From: Bacteroides propionicigenes
GTDB taxonomy: Bacteria > Bacteroidota > Bacteroidia > Bacteroidales > Bacteroidaceae
Reading direction: 5' to 3'
Length of the DNA: 64,000 nucleotides
NCBI RefSeq assembly: GCF_018390535.1
Contig: NZ_JAHBBW010000015.1
Coordinates: 44,639-108,638 of the forward strand
Position numbers and translations under genes: made by a program
Shown: one piece after another, positions 16,733 to 26,317 of the stretch
How the letters are laid out: every line of letters begins with the position of its first letter
Position numbering within the stretch: the first letter of the stretch is position 1
Notes under the pieces: model-generated
Database searches by the model: none
The model's input: only the letters and a program-made list of their open reading frames with translations
Told to the model about the DNA's origin: nothing

Positions 16733-18622
16733 TTAGTCGGTAACTTTCAATAACTCTTCTTTCATCTTTCCAATACCGGGAAAACCGGTCTGCTTGAATT
16801 TAATGTTTCCTTCACGGTCAACAACAAAGTATGTAGGAACTCCTCTGATTCCAAAACTTTTGTTTAAATACTCCCATTGTGCATTTGTCAGGCGGTAGTG
16901 CTCTCCATGAATATCGGGAATCATATTTTCCCAAGTTTTTAGCGGGGAAGTTTCTCCGGTGATGTATAGGTAAACGATGTCCTTATTTTTCAGTTCTTCT
17001 TTCATTGGAACCATCGCTTTGTTTGCCATGCGGCAAGGACCGCACCAAGTTGCCCAAAAATCCACTAAAAGAACCTTACCTCTGAATTTACTGATAATGG
17101 AGGCAAATAAATCTTCATTGGCTATCTGACCTGCCTCATTAATGGTAAAGCCTGACTTCTTCTTGTTATTCTCAATAGTCTGCAACAGCTGTTTGTTGGC
17201 TTGCAGTAATACTTGTTGATAAGCATCGGGCAGGGTACTGATTTCGGCTTTTTGGGTATCGGTCAGCGGGTTGAAATCTTTTATACCCTGATAAAGCAAT
17301 GCCGTACGGGAAATGTCGAAAAATACGCCTTTATCTGTTTCCCATGCCCGGGCATAATCATCTTTGTGGCGCGCCGATACGATAACAGCATATGTATAAG
17401 GTTGTACAAGAGTAACTTGTGGCGTGTTCAGGTGTTTCAGTAATTCGGCAGGAATATAGTCTTTCGGCATGTTCTGATCTATTTTTCGGAAATAGTCTTC
17501 GGCTTCATTTCGTTCCAGTTTTTTTTGTTGCAGGGCGGCTTGTGTCAGCAGTCCCGGAGCTTGTGTTAAAACCTCGATGATATTCAAGTCCTTTTCAAAA
17601 GAGAGCAGTTGCTTGGCTCCTGCACTGAGATTGGCATTGTCTATCTCCTGTTGTATGCCTTTTGCTGTTTCTAATATATAACTTTTATAGGATGTTATAT
17701 CCATATCACCGGCCTTTTCTATCAGGCTTTGGTAGTCGGTGATGATAGCTGTGTTGATGCGGTTTCTGTTTAGTTCCTCAGACAGGCTCGCCATCGGACC
17801 GTTGATGTAGGCGGGCTCCCCATAGGGCTTTTTGTTCTTGTGGAAAGTAGAATTCTTTCGGGATATCTCACGCAGGTTGATGTATAGTTCGCTGGTTTTT
17901 CCCGGTTCTACAAAGAAGTTGATGTTTGTGCCGAAGAGACTGAAGGCTGCCGGTGTGGTTCCTGTTATAGGGAAAGCAGTGCTGAAGCTTCCGTCTTGCT
18001 TGACTTCTACTGTCATGGGTTCCGTATAGCCTTTTATCGGTTCGTATAAGTACAGGGAGAGTTCCTTTGCCATGCTGGGATGATAATCCAGTAGTTTTCC
18101 TTTCACGGTAGTATTGCCATATTGAATGAGGGGAACGGGGAGTGTGGCTTCCTTATCCGCCGGATGGACCACAGCTTCTTTGGGTAATATCAGCTTCGGC
18201 AGTTCCTTGCTCTTCAACTGTATGCCCCAAATACTGAAAGCACCGTCAATGCCTTCTCCTTCTGTGAAGTCGATGGCAGTAACTTTGGCAGGCAGTGGCG
18301 GAAATACTAACTGGAATTCAGCTTCACCGGATTCCGGCATCCAAAATTCTTTGTCAGGAGTGATGCCTATACCCGAACGTAATAAATAGGTTTCTCCATT
18401 ATTGTCTTGCAAATAACTGCCCGAAGCAATCCGTATCCAGTTTTTAGGACGGTATTTGGCATAGATGTGCAATACCGTAGCTGTGTCGCTAAGTATTATT
18501 TCACTTACTTCAATAGAAGTTGTGTTACGTACACAGAAAGGAGGTTTTTCAATAACCCGGTTCTTGGCTTGAATAGTACAACATAGCAACAAGCCGATGA
18601 GAAGAGATAGTGTTTGTCTCAT
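16733..18622 (-). CDS. TlpA-like thiol:disulfide protein with N-terminal domain
   Basis: A 629-residue exported protein. The start at 18622 gives the signal peptide MRQTLSLLIGLLLCCTIQAK; a longer reading from 18724 lacks a sensible N-terminus. The C-terminal thioredoxin domain (about residues 490-629) has the active site DFWATWCGPCRMAN and cis-Pro segment GVPTYFVV. The N-terminal region (about 25-450) is a large mainly beta/helical domain common in Bacteroides TlpA-family proteins. It is probably a periplasmic disulfide reductase. A minus-strand -7 box (18650-18643) with a CTTG at the right -33 distance lies just upstream. Confidence 0.85.
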   Translation of the reverse strand: MRQTLSLLIGLLLCCTIQAKNRVIEKPPFCVRNTTSIEVSEIILSDTATVLHIYAKYRPKNWIRIASGSYLQDNNGETYLLRSGIGITPDKEFWMPESGEAEFQLVFPPLPAKVTAIDFTEGEGIDGAFSIWGIQLKSKELPKLILPKEAVVHPADKEATLPVPLIQYGNTTVKGKLLDYHPSMAKELSLYLYEPIKGYTEPMTVEVKQDGSFSTAFPITGTTPAAFSLFGTNINFFVEPGKTSELYINLREISRKNSTFHKNKKPYGEPAYINGPMASLSEELNRNRINTAIITDYQSLIEKAGDMDITSYKSYILETAKGIQQEIDNANLSAGAKQLLSFEKDLNIIEVLTQAPGLLTQAALQQKKLERNEAEDYFRKIDQNMPKDYIPAELLKHLNTPQVTLVQPYTYAVIVSARHKDDYARAWETDKGVFFDISRTALLYQGIKDFNPLTDTQKAEISTLPDAYQQVLLQANKQLLQTIENNKKKSGFTINEAGQIANEDLFASIISKFRGKVLLVDFWATWCGPCRMANKAMVPMKEELKNKDIVYLYITGETSPLKTWENMIPDIHGEHYRLTNAQWEYLNKSFGIRGVPTYFVVDREGNIKFKQTGFPGIGKMKEELLKVTD

Positions 18623-18642
18623 AATGTATTGATCTTTTGTAC

Positions 18643-18650
18643 CAAAAATA
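18643..18650 (-). promoter_or_regulatory. Candidate promoter of the TlpA-like gene
   Basis: The -7 box TATTTTTG is followed, 19 bp upstream on the same strand, by CTTG as a weak -33. The start codon is 20 bp downstream of the -7 box. Confidence 0.45.
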
Positions 18651-18709
18651 CGGTTATTTTGTAGAAATGCAAGTTTTTGTGGGTTAATTGATGCAAAATG
18701 AAACAAAGA

Positions 18710-18747
18710 AAGAGGATATCTCAATACAAATATTGAGATATCCTCTT
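18710..18747 (-). terminator. Terminator of the heparan sulfate operon (17-bp perfect stem)
   Basis: Arms at 18710-18726 and 18731-18747 pair without mismatch across 17 bp around a 4-nt loop. A T-rich tail follows on the minus strand. It lies 24 bp past the MFS stop codon. Confidence 0.85.
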
Positions 18748-18770
18748 GTACTATATTCTTCTTTTATACC

Positions 18771-20038
18771 TTATTTATTTTTCTTGAAAAGTTCTTTCAG
18801 GCAAATCGTTTTGTTGTTGATGAGCGGATGTGCCCAAAAACCGATGAATGTGATATAACCTGCGAATACCAGAATAATCAACATACCGGTGCGTAGTGAA
18901 GTTGCGTCTGCCAGCATACTGATAATCATCGGGCCACCGGCTCCGCCTACGATAGCGGAACACAAGATACCCGCAAACGAACCGTGATGTTGCGATGCCG
19001 AGTTCAGGGCCAACGAGAATACAATGGAGTACATCATGGAAATGCTGAATCCGATAGCCGGGAAAGCAATGAGAGAAATCTCTTTATTTCCGAAGAGGGC
19101 GGTCAGCAATAAGATAATGGTTAATACTCCTGAAATTTGGAGCAAGCGCTTACTGTCAATCAGTTTCAATAATACCATACCTACCAGACAGCCTGCCGTC
19201 ATCAGTCCCCAAAAGTAACTTACAGCTTGCGCACCTTCTGCCTGCGGGTTTACTCCGTGATATTGTTCAAGGAATGTGCTCATGAAGATAGAGGTTCCTT
19301 GTTCCGTGCTCACATAACAGAAGATGCCGAGGAAAAACAGCCATACATATTTCTGTTTGAATAGCGCCACGTAGGAATCTTTGGAACCGCTTTTCTCATC
19401 TTCTTTCAATTCGATTTTCGGGAAGCGGGAAAGCCCTACGGCAATCAGCATAATCAGTAACAGAAGAGTGAATACCCAATATAGTGAAACCCACGGCATA
19501 TCAGCCGGAGTCATATCGGCTAAAAGGTCGATAAAGAAGCTCTTTCCCTCTGTATATATATCCGGATTGAGTTCGTGAATCAGGTACGTGTATACCAGAG
19601 GACTCAAGAAAGAAGCGATACCAAATACAAATTGGGCGACTTCCGCTACGAAGGCATAATTTTCTTCTCCTCCTACAACGCGTTGTAGCGGATTAAGTAC
19701 GGTTTGTAACATAGCCATACCCAAGCCTATGATAAAAGAAGAAGCTAACAGGATAGGGTAGGTATGCACACAGGCGAACAGCGTGGTTCCGATGAACGGC
19801 ATCAGGAATCCCAGAAACAATACCGGTTTCTCACCGAAACGGTCAATCATCAATCCGGCAGGGATGGACATGATGGCATAGGCAAGAAAGAAGTCGGGAT
19901 AAACCCTGCCATTGCCAAATCGCTCAGATTAAAATTATGAATAATGTCCGGAATGAGTGGCCCCAGAATGTTAGTAATAAATGATATGGTAAACCAAAAC
20001 GCCATGATGAGCGCCAGCATTCCTAAATTCTTTTTCAT
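18771..20038 (-). pseudogene. MFS sugar transporter with a 1-bp frameshift
   Basis: A 12-TM major facilitator protein of about 422 residues if the frame is restored. The first 62 codons (from ATG 20038) encode TM1 and the loop NILGPLIPDIIHNF up to GFIPTSF, then leave frame. The rest (from about 19871 down to 18771) continues with SIPAGLMIDRFGEKPVLF, the MFS loop-2/3 signature. Adding one T in the run TTTCTT near 19884-19890 (minus strand) restores GFIPTSFFAYAIMSIPAG. As the last gene of the heparan sulfate operon it should import a sugar product for the ROK kinase. It could be a real mutation or a sequencing error. Confidence 0.85.
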
Positions 20039-20050
20039 ATTGTTTTGTGT

Positions 20051-20995
20051 TTAATGGGAGAATACCAGTGATGCAGCACCGATACTTCCTGCTTTGTTTC
20101 CTAAAGATGCAGCCATGATTCGGGTATTCACGGCACAATCCGCCATGGCGTAGCGATGTGCTTTCTCACTGACTTTCTGAATATAGAAGTCGCCGGCTTC
20201 GGATAGTCCGCCGCCTATTACGATACGTTGCGGACTGAAGATATTGATAAACCCGGCAATGCCGTGCCCCAGAAAATCGCAATGTTCCTCCAGACTCTCT
20301 GTTGCCAGTTTGTCTCCTTCTTTATAAAGACGTACAATAAGTTCTCCGTTGATTTCTTCATTCGGAAATGAAATACCGGATTCACTTGCCCGTTTGCTGA
20401 AACGGCGTACCAATGCAGAAGTAGATGCGTAATGCTCCAAACAGCCTACAGAACCGCATGCACAAGGTTCACCGTTGGCGATAAGAGGTACATGACCCAG
20501 TTCAGTACCCCGGTTGGCAAAACCATTGAACAGTTTACCATCAATAACGACTGCGCCGCCGATACCTGTACCTATGGTCAGGAAGACTACATTTCTTGCA
20601 CCTTGCCCGGCGCCATACATTGTTTCTCCCAATCCCATCAGGTTGGCATCATTACCCATTTGCACAGGCAAGCCGGTTTCCGCTTCGATACGGTCGGCAA
20701 GATTCAGGTTTTCCCAGCCTTTGATGTTTTCTGCTCCGCCCAGTACGATGCGATTGGTTTCGTCTACAATACCGGGAGTGCCTATACCTATACCTTCTAC
20801 TGCCACGCCAAGTTGTTGTGCCGAAGCCATTGTTTCTTTGCTGGCAGCTACTAATTGGCCGATTACTGCTTCTGCAGATACATCGGCTTTTGACGGTAAT
20901 TTTCCTTGAAAGTGAAATACGCCTTCATTGTCAATAAGGGCGTATTTCACAGAAGTACCGCCAAGGTCAATTCCTATAGCGTATGTTTTACTCAT
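20051..20995 (-). CDS. ROK family sugar kinase
   Basis: A 314-residue ROK kinase, glucokinase- or N-acetylglucosamine kinase-like. It has the ATP-phosphate motif AIGIDLGGTSVKYAL, substrate-binding MGNDANLMGLGE, and the zinc motif with Cys residues (GEPCACGSVGCLEHYAS). It probably phosphorylates the monosaccharide released by the locus enzymes in the cytosol. ATG 20995 gives MSKTYAIGIDLGG. ATG 21001, which overlaps the previous stop (TGATG), adds two residues and is also plausible. The overlap shows co-transcription with the DUF3604 gene. Confidence 0.88.
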   Translation of the reverse strand: MSKTYAIGIDLGGTSVKYALIDNEGVFHFQGKLPSKADVSAEAVIGQLVAASKETMASAQQLGVAVEGIGIGTPGIVDETNRIVLGGAENIKGWENLNLADRIEAETGLPVQMGNDANLMGLGETMYGAGQGARNVVFLTIGTGIGGAVVIDGKLFNGFANRGTELGHVPLIANGEPCACGSVGCLEHYASTSALVRRFSKRASESGISFPNEEINGELIVRLYKEGDKLATESLEEHCDFLGHGIAGFINIFSPQRIVIGGGLSEAGDFYIQKVSEKAHRYAMADCAVNTRIMAASLGNKAGSIGAASLVFSH

Positions 20996-21000
20996 AATCA

Positions 21001-22629
21001 TCAAACTCTTTCAGCCCAAATCGGAGAACTCCATGCCCATTGTCCGTCACGCTGACGTACGCGTACGTAATAATAGTCTGTGTCACGTTGAGGCTCTTTG
21101 TCTTCCATATAATGTTCCACAGTGTAGCAGCTTTCAGGCATGGCGCGGTTAAAGAGGATGGCTTCGCTCAACCAGCCAATCATGAAGTGAGAACGAGAAC
21201 CTTCAAGCAGTTCACCCAATGAGTGTTCGAACTTCTTGCCATTGAAGTCGGCAGTTAGTATTCCGTCTTTCGGCATTTCCAAGTCGAGGATTACTGCTTG
21301 CATAGCAGGAGTGGTGGTGTTAGGGTTCTTGCTGCTGTACAAATCCAGTTCCGTTTCTTTTTCACCAGCGGAGAGGATGCGGTTGACATGTGTCTTGAAT
21401 TCTGTTTCACCTTCTTGGGGAGAAGTGAAAGCTGCACCGCGGAAACAGGGAGTAACACTTACGATACGACCTTTATTTATAGCTAATTTTCCTTGCCAGT
21501 GTACGTATTGCTCCTCGCGGTTCCAACCGAAATCAACTTTTACTTTGCAACGGATGGTATCACCTTCCGGTGCAATCGGGGTCAACGGACCGTTCATGCG
21601 AGCCAGTATCTGGCCGTTTTTTACAATATCTACATAATCTATGCAGCTTTCACCGGTTACATTCAAGTAAATACGGCGGCTGTTGCCACGAACGACATCA
21701 CCCATGAAAGCATCGTTGAGGCGGAAGTCTATTAATATTTTGTCACCGGTAGCGGCACATACATGGCGGGTGCGAAGAGCTTCCCAAATAGCATCGCGAG
21801 TCAATGACGGTGCCATAACACCGATACGTCCGTCACCGTAGCTGCCCGGATAGCCGGAGTGTTGGTCGGTAGAAGCCATGATGCCGAATTTATGACCTTG
21901 GTCCAAACCGTATTGGATTGTTCCTTCCCATTGGCGCGGTCCCATGTCGTGCAGATACGGATAGTCGCCTTGGTCGCTTTCCGCCAAACCATGACGTGAG
22001 TACATTTCTACGAACGGAGTAATATCTCCTTCTGTAAAGCATTTCCAGTTGTAGCCGCGATAACCACCCTGATAACCCATATGGTGTGGAGTGACGAATA
22101 CTTTATGCCCTTTGGCTTTCTCTTTCCAATCCTCGATAGAAGTACATTCCACAAGCGGTGCATCCAAATCATAGTTTAATGCTACGTGGTCGCCATGTTC
22201 CATGCTATGAGCCTCGTATCCGACGAAAGTGAGGAATTCTCCTTCTTTATTGTATTCGTTGCTCATCTTTACATACTTTTCATAGCCTCCCTCGCGTAAA
22301 CGTTTGAAAGCTCCGGTGTGATAGTCGATTACCCACTTCAGACGCGGATCGTTTGCACCCGGAATATCCGGCCACATGGCGTGAGGCGTTACACTGACAA
22401 AGTCCAGTTGTCCTTTGGCGGCTTCAAAAGCATCGCGCATATCACCGTGTCCATAAGTGATGTTACAGTGATTGTGTAAGTCGCCCCAAAACATCTTGAG
22501 ATTACTGGCTGACGGCATAATCTTTTTTGCTTCCTTACTTCCAGCTGCACAAGAACCGAGCAGGCTTCCTGAAGCTGCTAATCCAAGAAAAGACCAGCCT
22601 GTGTTTTTTAGAAAACTTCTTCTATCCAT
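21001..22629 (-). CDS. DUF3604 / PHP-like metal-dependent protein in the heparan sulfate operon
   Basis: A 542-residue exported protein. The N-terminus has a twin-arginine-like motif (RRSFLK at residues 3-8) and a lipobox (LLGSC, Cys27). The PHP-type metal site looks complete: H52 and H54 in WGDLHNHCN, H61, D76/H83 in LDFVSVTPHA, E139 in VGYEAHS, H182/H183 in VTPHHMGY, H213 in SRHG, and D255/H257 in MASTDQHSGYPG. The C-terminal 200 residues look like a beta-rich domain. PHP enzymes are metal-dependent phosphoesterases or amidohydrolases. Its place between a sulfatase and a kinase gene implies a step in heparan sulfate breakdown, but the reaction is unknown to me. Confidence 0.8.
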   Translation of the reverse strand: MDRRSFLKNTGWSFLGLAASGSLLGSCAAGSKEAKKIMPSASNLKMFWGDLHNHCNITYGHGDMRDAFEAAKGQLDFVSVTPHAMWPDIPGANDPRLKWVIDYHTGAFKRLREGGYEKYVKMSNEYNKEGEFLTFVGYEAHSMEHGDHVALNYDLDAPLVECTSIEDWKEKAKGHKVFVTPHHMGYQGGYRGYNWKCFTEGDITPFVEMYSRHGLAESDQGDYPYLHDMGPRQWEGTIQYGLDQGHKFGIMASTDQHSGYPGSYGDGRIGVMAPSLTRDAIWEALRTRHVCAATGDKILIDFRLNDAFMGDVVRGNSRRIYLNVTGESCIDYVDIVKNGQILARMNGPLTPIAPEGDTIRCKVKVDFGWNREEQYVHWQGKLAINKGRIVSVTPCFRGAAFTSPQEGETEFKTHVNRILSAGEKETELDLYSSKNPNTTTPAMQAVILDLEMPKDGILTADFNGKKFEHSLGELLEGSRSHFMIGWLSEAILFNRAMPESCYTVEHYMEDKEPQRDTDYYYVRVRQRDGQWAWSSPIWAERV

Positions 22630-22648
22630 GATAATAAATTTAATGGTT

Positions 22649-24259
22649 TTATCTGTTTTTCATTAATCTTCTGTCACCTTTGAAAAGTACATTGACTTTT
22701 TCATCAGGGTCGTTGTCTTTATATTGCTTTTGAGTATCTTGCAACAGTTGCATTAACTCTTTCTGTTTTTCAGCGTATTCCGGTTTGCCAAACACATTGT
22801 TCATTTCGCGAGGGTCTGCTTTCATATCATACATTTCCCATTCATCAATGTCATTGTAGAAATGAATCAGCTTGAAGTCCTGTGTGCGAATACCGTAGTG
22901 GCGTTTTACCGAATGTTCTGCAGGATATTCATAATAATGATAGTAAGCTGCCTTGCGCCAGTCGGCAGGGATCTTGCCTTCATTTTCCAATATCGTTTTC
23001 ATGGAAGCTCCCTGAATATCCGAAGGAATTTCCACTCCGGCAAAATCAAGGAAAGTCGGGGCGAAATCCACATTCATACAAATTGCATAGCTTGTGCTAC
23101 CGGCTTTTATAGCTTTGGGATAGCGGATGATGAGCGGCATACGTTGACATTCTTCATACATAAAGCGTTTGTCAAACCAGCCATGTTCACCGAGGAAGAA
23201 TCCCTGATCGGAAGTGTAGACTATGATTGTATTGTCCAATTCACCGGTTTTTTCGAGATAGTTCAGTAAACGGCCGATGTTTTCGTCTACGGACAATACC
23301 GTAGCCAGATAATCACGCATATATTGCTGATATTTCCAGCTGATTAACGCCTTGCCTTTCAGGTTGCCCTTGCGGTATTCGGAAATACGTTGCGCATATA
23401 CCGAATCCCATTTGTCTTGCACCTCGGCGGGCATACGTTTGTACACACTGTAAAGTCTGTTGGTGGTATCTTTCAACATCTCTGCACGAGTCAGCAGCTT
23501 CAAGTCCCAGTCATTTGTCAAAGTATGCTCAATAGACATATCTTGTTCGCGGGCAGCTCTCCCACGTCCTTCGTAGTCATCAAACAAATTGGCAGGTTCA
23601 GGGAATGTCGTATTATTGAATATACCCAAATGGCGTGGAGCCGGCATCCAGTTACGGTGCGGAGCTTTTTGGTGATACATCATACAGAAAGGTTTGTTCT
23701 TGTCCCGGCTTTCCAGAAACTTGATGGCTTTGTCTGTTATGATGTCCGTGGCATAGCCCTTTTCTACAATATGCTTTCCGTCTTCCCAGAAATCGGGATC
23801 ATAATAGTCTCCTTGTTCATGCTGACCGCTTAGAATACTCCAATGATCGAAACCTTGCGGCTCACTGATAAGATGCCATTTACCAATGATAGCGGTTTGG
23901 TAACCGGCTTGTTGGAGTAATTTAGGGAACGTCTGTTGGTCACCGTTGAAGGTGCTTGCATTATCTGTAAATCCGTTTTCATGGCTGAATTTGCCGGTGA
24001 GGATACATGCGCGCGACGGACCGGAAAGAGCATTGACAGCGTAACAATTGTCCATACGGATACCCTCATTAGCTATACGGTCCATGTTGGGGGTTTGCAG
24101 TAGATTTCCACCGTAGCAAGACATGGCTTGCGTGGTGTGATCATCCGTCATCATAAAGATTATATTCGGACGCTTGGGCTCTTCTTTTTTCTGGCCGGCA
24201 CAAGAAGCAAGGCTTAATGTAGCTAACGGAAGAAGCAAATTGGAGAAATTGTTTTTCAT
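22649..24259 (-). CDS. Serine-type sulfatase (S1 family), probable GlcNAc-6-O-sulfatase
   Basis: A 536-residue lipoprotein (lipobox LASC, Cys20). The formylglycine motif is SGPSR at residues 79-83, so Ser79 is the modified residue and an anaerobic sulfatase-maturating enzyme is needed. Metal ligands appear in FMMTDDHTTQA (D39, D40) and in TIIVYTSDQGFFLGEHGW. The overall sequence and context match the 6-O-sulfatase of the B. thetaiotaomicron heparin locus (subfamily S1_11, BT4656), which removes the 6-O-sulfate of GlcNAc/GlcNS. This is inference from family and neighbours. It is 29 bp behind the PL12 gene. Confidence 0.88.
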   Translation of the reverse strand: MKNNFSNLLLPLATLSLASCAGQKKEEPKRPNIIFMMTDDHTTQAMSCYGGNLLQTPNMDRIANEGIRMDNCYAVNALSGPSRACILTGKFSHENGFTDNASTFNGDQQTFPKLLQQAGYQTAIIGKWHLISEPQGFDHWSILSGQHEQGDYYDPDFWEDGKHIVEKGYATDIITDKAIKFLESRDKNKPFCMMYHQKAPHRNWMPAPRHLGIFNNTTFPEPANLFDDYEGRGRAAREQDMSIEHTLTNDWDLKLLTRAEMLKDTTNRLYSVYKRMPAEVQDKWDSVYAQRISEYRKGNLKGKALISWKYQQYMRDYLATVLSVDENIGRLLNYLEKTGELDNTIIVYTSDQGFFLGEHGWFDKRFMYEECQRMPLIIRYPKAIKAGSTSYAICMNVDFAPTFLDFAGVEIPSDIQGASMKTILENEGKIPADWRKAAYYHYYEYPAEHSVKRHYGIRTQDFKLIHFYNDIDEWEMYDMKADPREMNNVFGKPEYAEKQKELMQLLQDTQKQYKDNDPDEKVNVLFKGDRRLMKNR

Positions 24260-24288
24260 AACTGGATTGATTTGCTGTAATTCGTATA

Positions 24289-26289
24289 TTATAATTTGTA
24301 ATTTAAAGACTGTTTCTTGCCATTTACTTTCACCTCTATTTCCAGTCCGTTTTCATTGAAAGTTTTGTTTTTGAACTTAGCGGATAATTTGGGGGCATCT
24401 GCGCTGTTCTTAATCGGACAGATAACGGTAATATAACGTACAGCATCTTCGCTATCTTTTTTAACATTGAATGATACGTTCATACGTTTGTAACGTTTGC
24501 GGTAGGCGGTTGAGCACCATCCCGGTTCTTTCTTCATCGTCATACCTTCGGGACCGAAGCATTGCAGTTTCATGTTGCTTCCTTCTTCAAACTGGGTGAT
24601 GAAAGTCATGTCTTCGCGATTGTTGGCGATTTCACCTTTCGGCATCTGATAGTGCAGGTTGATAAAGCCTTTTTGGCTTCCTGCCATTTCGTCTACAATC
24701 ACAAAGTAACTGTTGTTTACGAAGAATATGGAACGACGGTGTTTTAGATTTTTGTAACTTGGATTTTCGGTAACTAATATCTGTATATTACCTTCCGGTT
24801 GCCAAAGCTTAGTTACGGATTCAGTTTGTTCCAGATTCTTGTCATTCAGAGTAACAGTATTATGCACACAAGTCTGGCGATGCCAGTTGCGTTGTTCCAT
24901 TACTTCTCCTTCACCGGCATATACATAAGAACCGGAATCAGGGAACAAGTTTTTGCCGTTGAACCAGAGTTCGAAAGTCCCGTTATCCGGTTGGCAATGC
25001 CAAAAGGCTTTCGGACCGGCTTTTACTACCATCTGTGTTCCATCCATTCCCCAAGAGTTACGGAATACAAAGAATCCGGACTTTAAGAACCCTTTGGAGA
25101 GATAATCGGGCAATGCACCTTCTTTACCCTCAGTGGCTAAATACTTGATGAACTGATTTTTCGGGAACATTTTACTCCAATTGCGATAATCTTTCAGCAT
25201 TTCAGATTTAGAAGTCAGTTTTGCATCACTGAAACAGGGGTTGGTGTAGTCCGGGAAAGAAACATTGGCATAGAATACAATCATTTTTTCAATGGTATTC
25301 AGGTATTCTTTCGGAAACTCATTGCGAAAACCGTTCAAGTCGGCTATATTTAATGCTTTGCAGAATATATTGATTGCAGCAAGATGGTAGTGCGGGTCAA
25401 GCTCAAATTGTCCACCGTCATTGTAAACCTGTACATTGATTTCACGATTCATGATGTTGATGCCGCTCTTTCTCCAAGCGGCCGCTTCCTTAAATTCTGG
25501 GAAGAAAGCGCCGGCATAAATCATGCGCTGTGCTTCAAATAGCAGGTGATTACCTTGTGCGGAGTAATTACCTAATATGTGGATGGCATGTTTATGATAG
25601 TTCACAAGAAACTCGGTCAGGAATTCCGGAGTGAACGAGGGAGACGCGACAAACAGCTGGAATTGTGAGGTCTGGTCTTGCAGACGGTTACTTACTTCCA
25701 ACGGACGCCATGCAAAACGCATATTTTCTACGTCACCTTTCAGTTGGCTGTCACCGGTCATTTCATATTCTTTCTTATCTATCTTTACTAACGGATTTTT
25801 TCTGATCCAGTCAATATATTGTTTAGTCCATTCTTTGGCATATTTTTCGTCACCACTCAGACGGTAAGCCTTACCCATGGGGGTAAACCATTTGTGGCGG
25901 TGCAGCTGCCAGCGCAATTCATTGTCCTTTACCGGCCAGTATTTCCAGTCGATGTCTTCACCGTAGTTGAATGACGGTTGATAGCCTTTATGGGCAAAGA
26001 ATGTGTGTTGCAGAGCCTCGTCCGCCATTTTCTGTTCATCCTTGCTGATAGAGAGTTTCTTCAGATTGATGTCGGGCGTTTTCACGTTGGTGCGTGTACG
26101 ATAGTAATTGAGCAATGCTTGGGCAGCTTCTGTATCCTTACCCTCTTGGTGTAAGGCTTTTACCTTCTCCAATCCGGGATAATCCAAATTGAGGAGTGAA
26201 AAAGCCTCTACTTTGAGCTCTTGGGCATTGGCTTTTCCGATGAAACAGACAAATGCCAACAGGAGTATATATTTAAAAGTCTTGTTCAT
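24289..26289 (-). CDS. Heparinase III-like polysaccharide lyase (PL12)
   Basis: A 666-residue enzyme with a signal peptide (cleavage after KANAQ, about residue 23), an N-terminal alpha-toroid (to about residue 370) and a C-terminal beta-sandwich. Conserved active-site segments are NYSAQGNHLLFEAQRMI and GGQFELDPHYHLAA. A beta-domain His cluster is in RQTCVHNTVTLNDKN. PL12 cleaves heparan sulfate at low-sulfate GlcNAc-uronic acid links by beta-elimination. It lies 29 bp behind GH88 and 30 bp before the sulfatase, so it is part of one operon. Confidence 0.92.
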   Translation of the reverse strand: MNKTFKYILLLAFVCFIGKANAQELKVEAFSLLNLDYPGLEKVKALHQEGKDTEAAQALLNYYRTRTNVKTPDINLKKLSISKDEQKMADEALQHTFFAHKGYQPSFNYGEDIDWKYWPVKDNELRWQLHRHKWFTPMGKAYRLSGDEKYAKEWTKQYIDWIRKNPLVKIDKKEYEMTGDSQLKGDVENMRFAWRPLEVSNRLQDQTSQFQLFVASPSFTPEFLTEFLVNYHKHAIHILGNYSAQGNHLLFEAQRMIYAGAFFPEFKEAAAWRKSGINIMNREINVQVYNDGGQFELDPHYHLAAINIFCKALNIADLNGFRNEFPKEYLNTIEKMIVFYANVSFPDYTNPCFSDAKLTSKSEMLKDYRNWSKMFPKNQFIKYLATEGKEGALPDYLSKGFLKSGFFVFRNSWGMDGTQMVVKAGPKAFWHCQPDNGTFELWFNGKNLFPDSGSYVYAGEGEVMEQRNWHRQTCVHNTVTLNDKNLEQTESVTKLWQPEGNIQILVTENPSYKNLKHRRSIFFVNNSYFVIVDEMAGSQKGFINLHYQMPKGEIANNREDMTFITQFEEGSNMKLQCFGPEGMTMKKEPGWCSTAYRKRYKRMNVSFNVKKDSEDAVRYITVICPIKNSADAPKLSAKFKNKTFNENGLEIEVKVNGKKQSLNYKL

Positions 26290-26317
26290 AATGCTTGCAG
26301 ATATATTATCGGGAATA

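Noticed and set aside
18623..18724. N-terminal extension of the TlpA-like protein
   Set aside because: The extension has no signal-peptide character, while the ATG at 18622 gives a standard signal peptide and is preceded by a promoter-like box.
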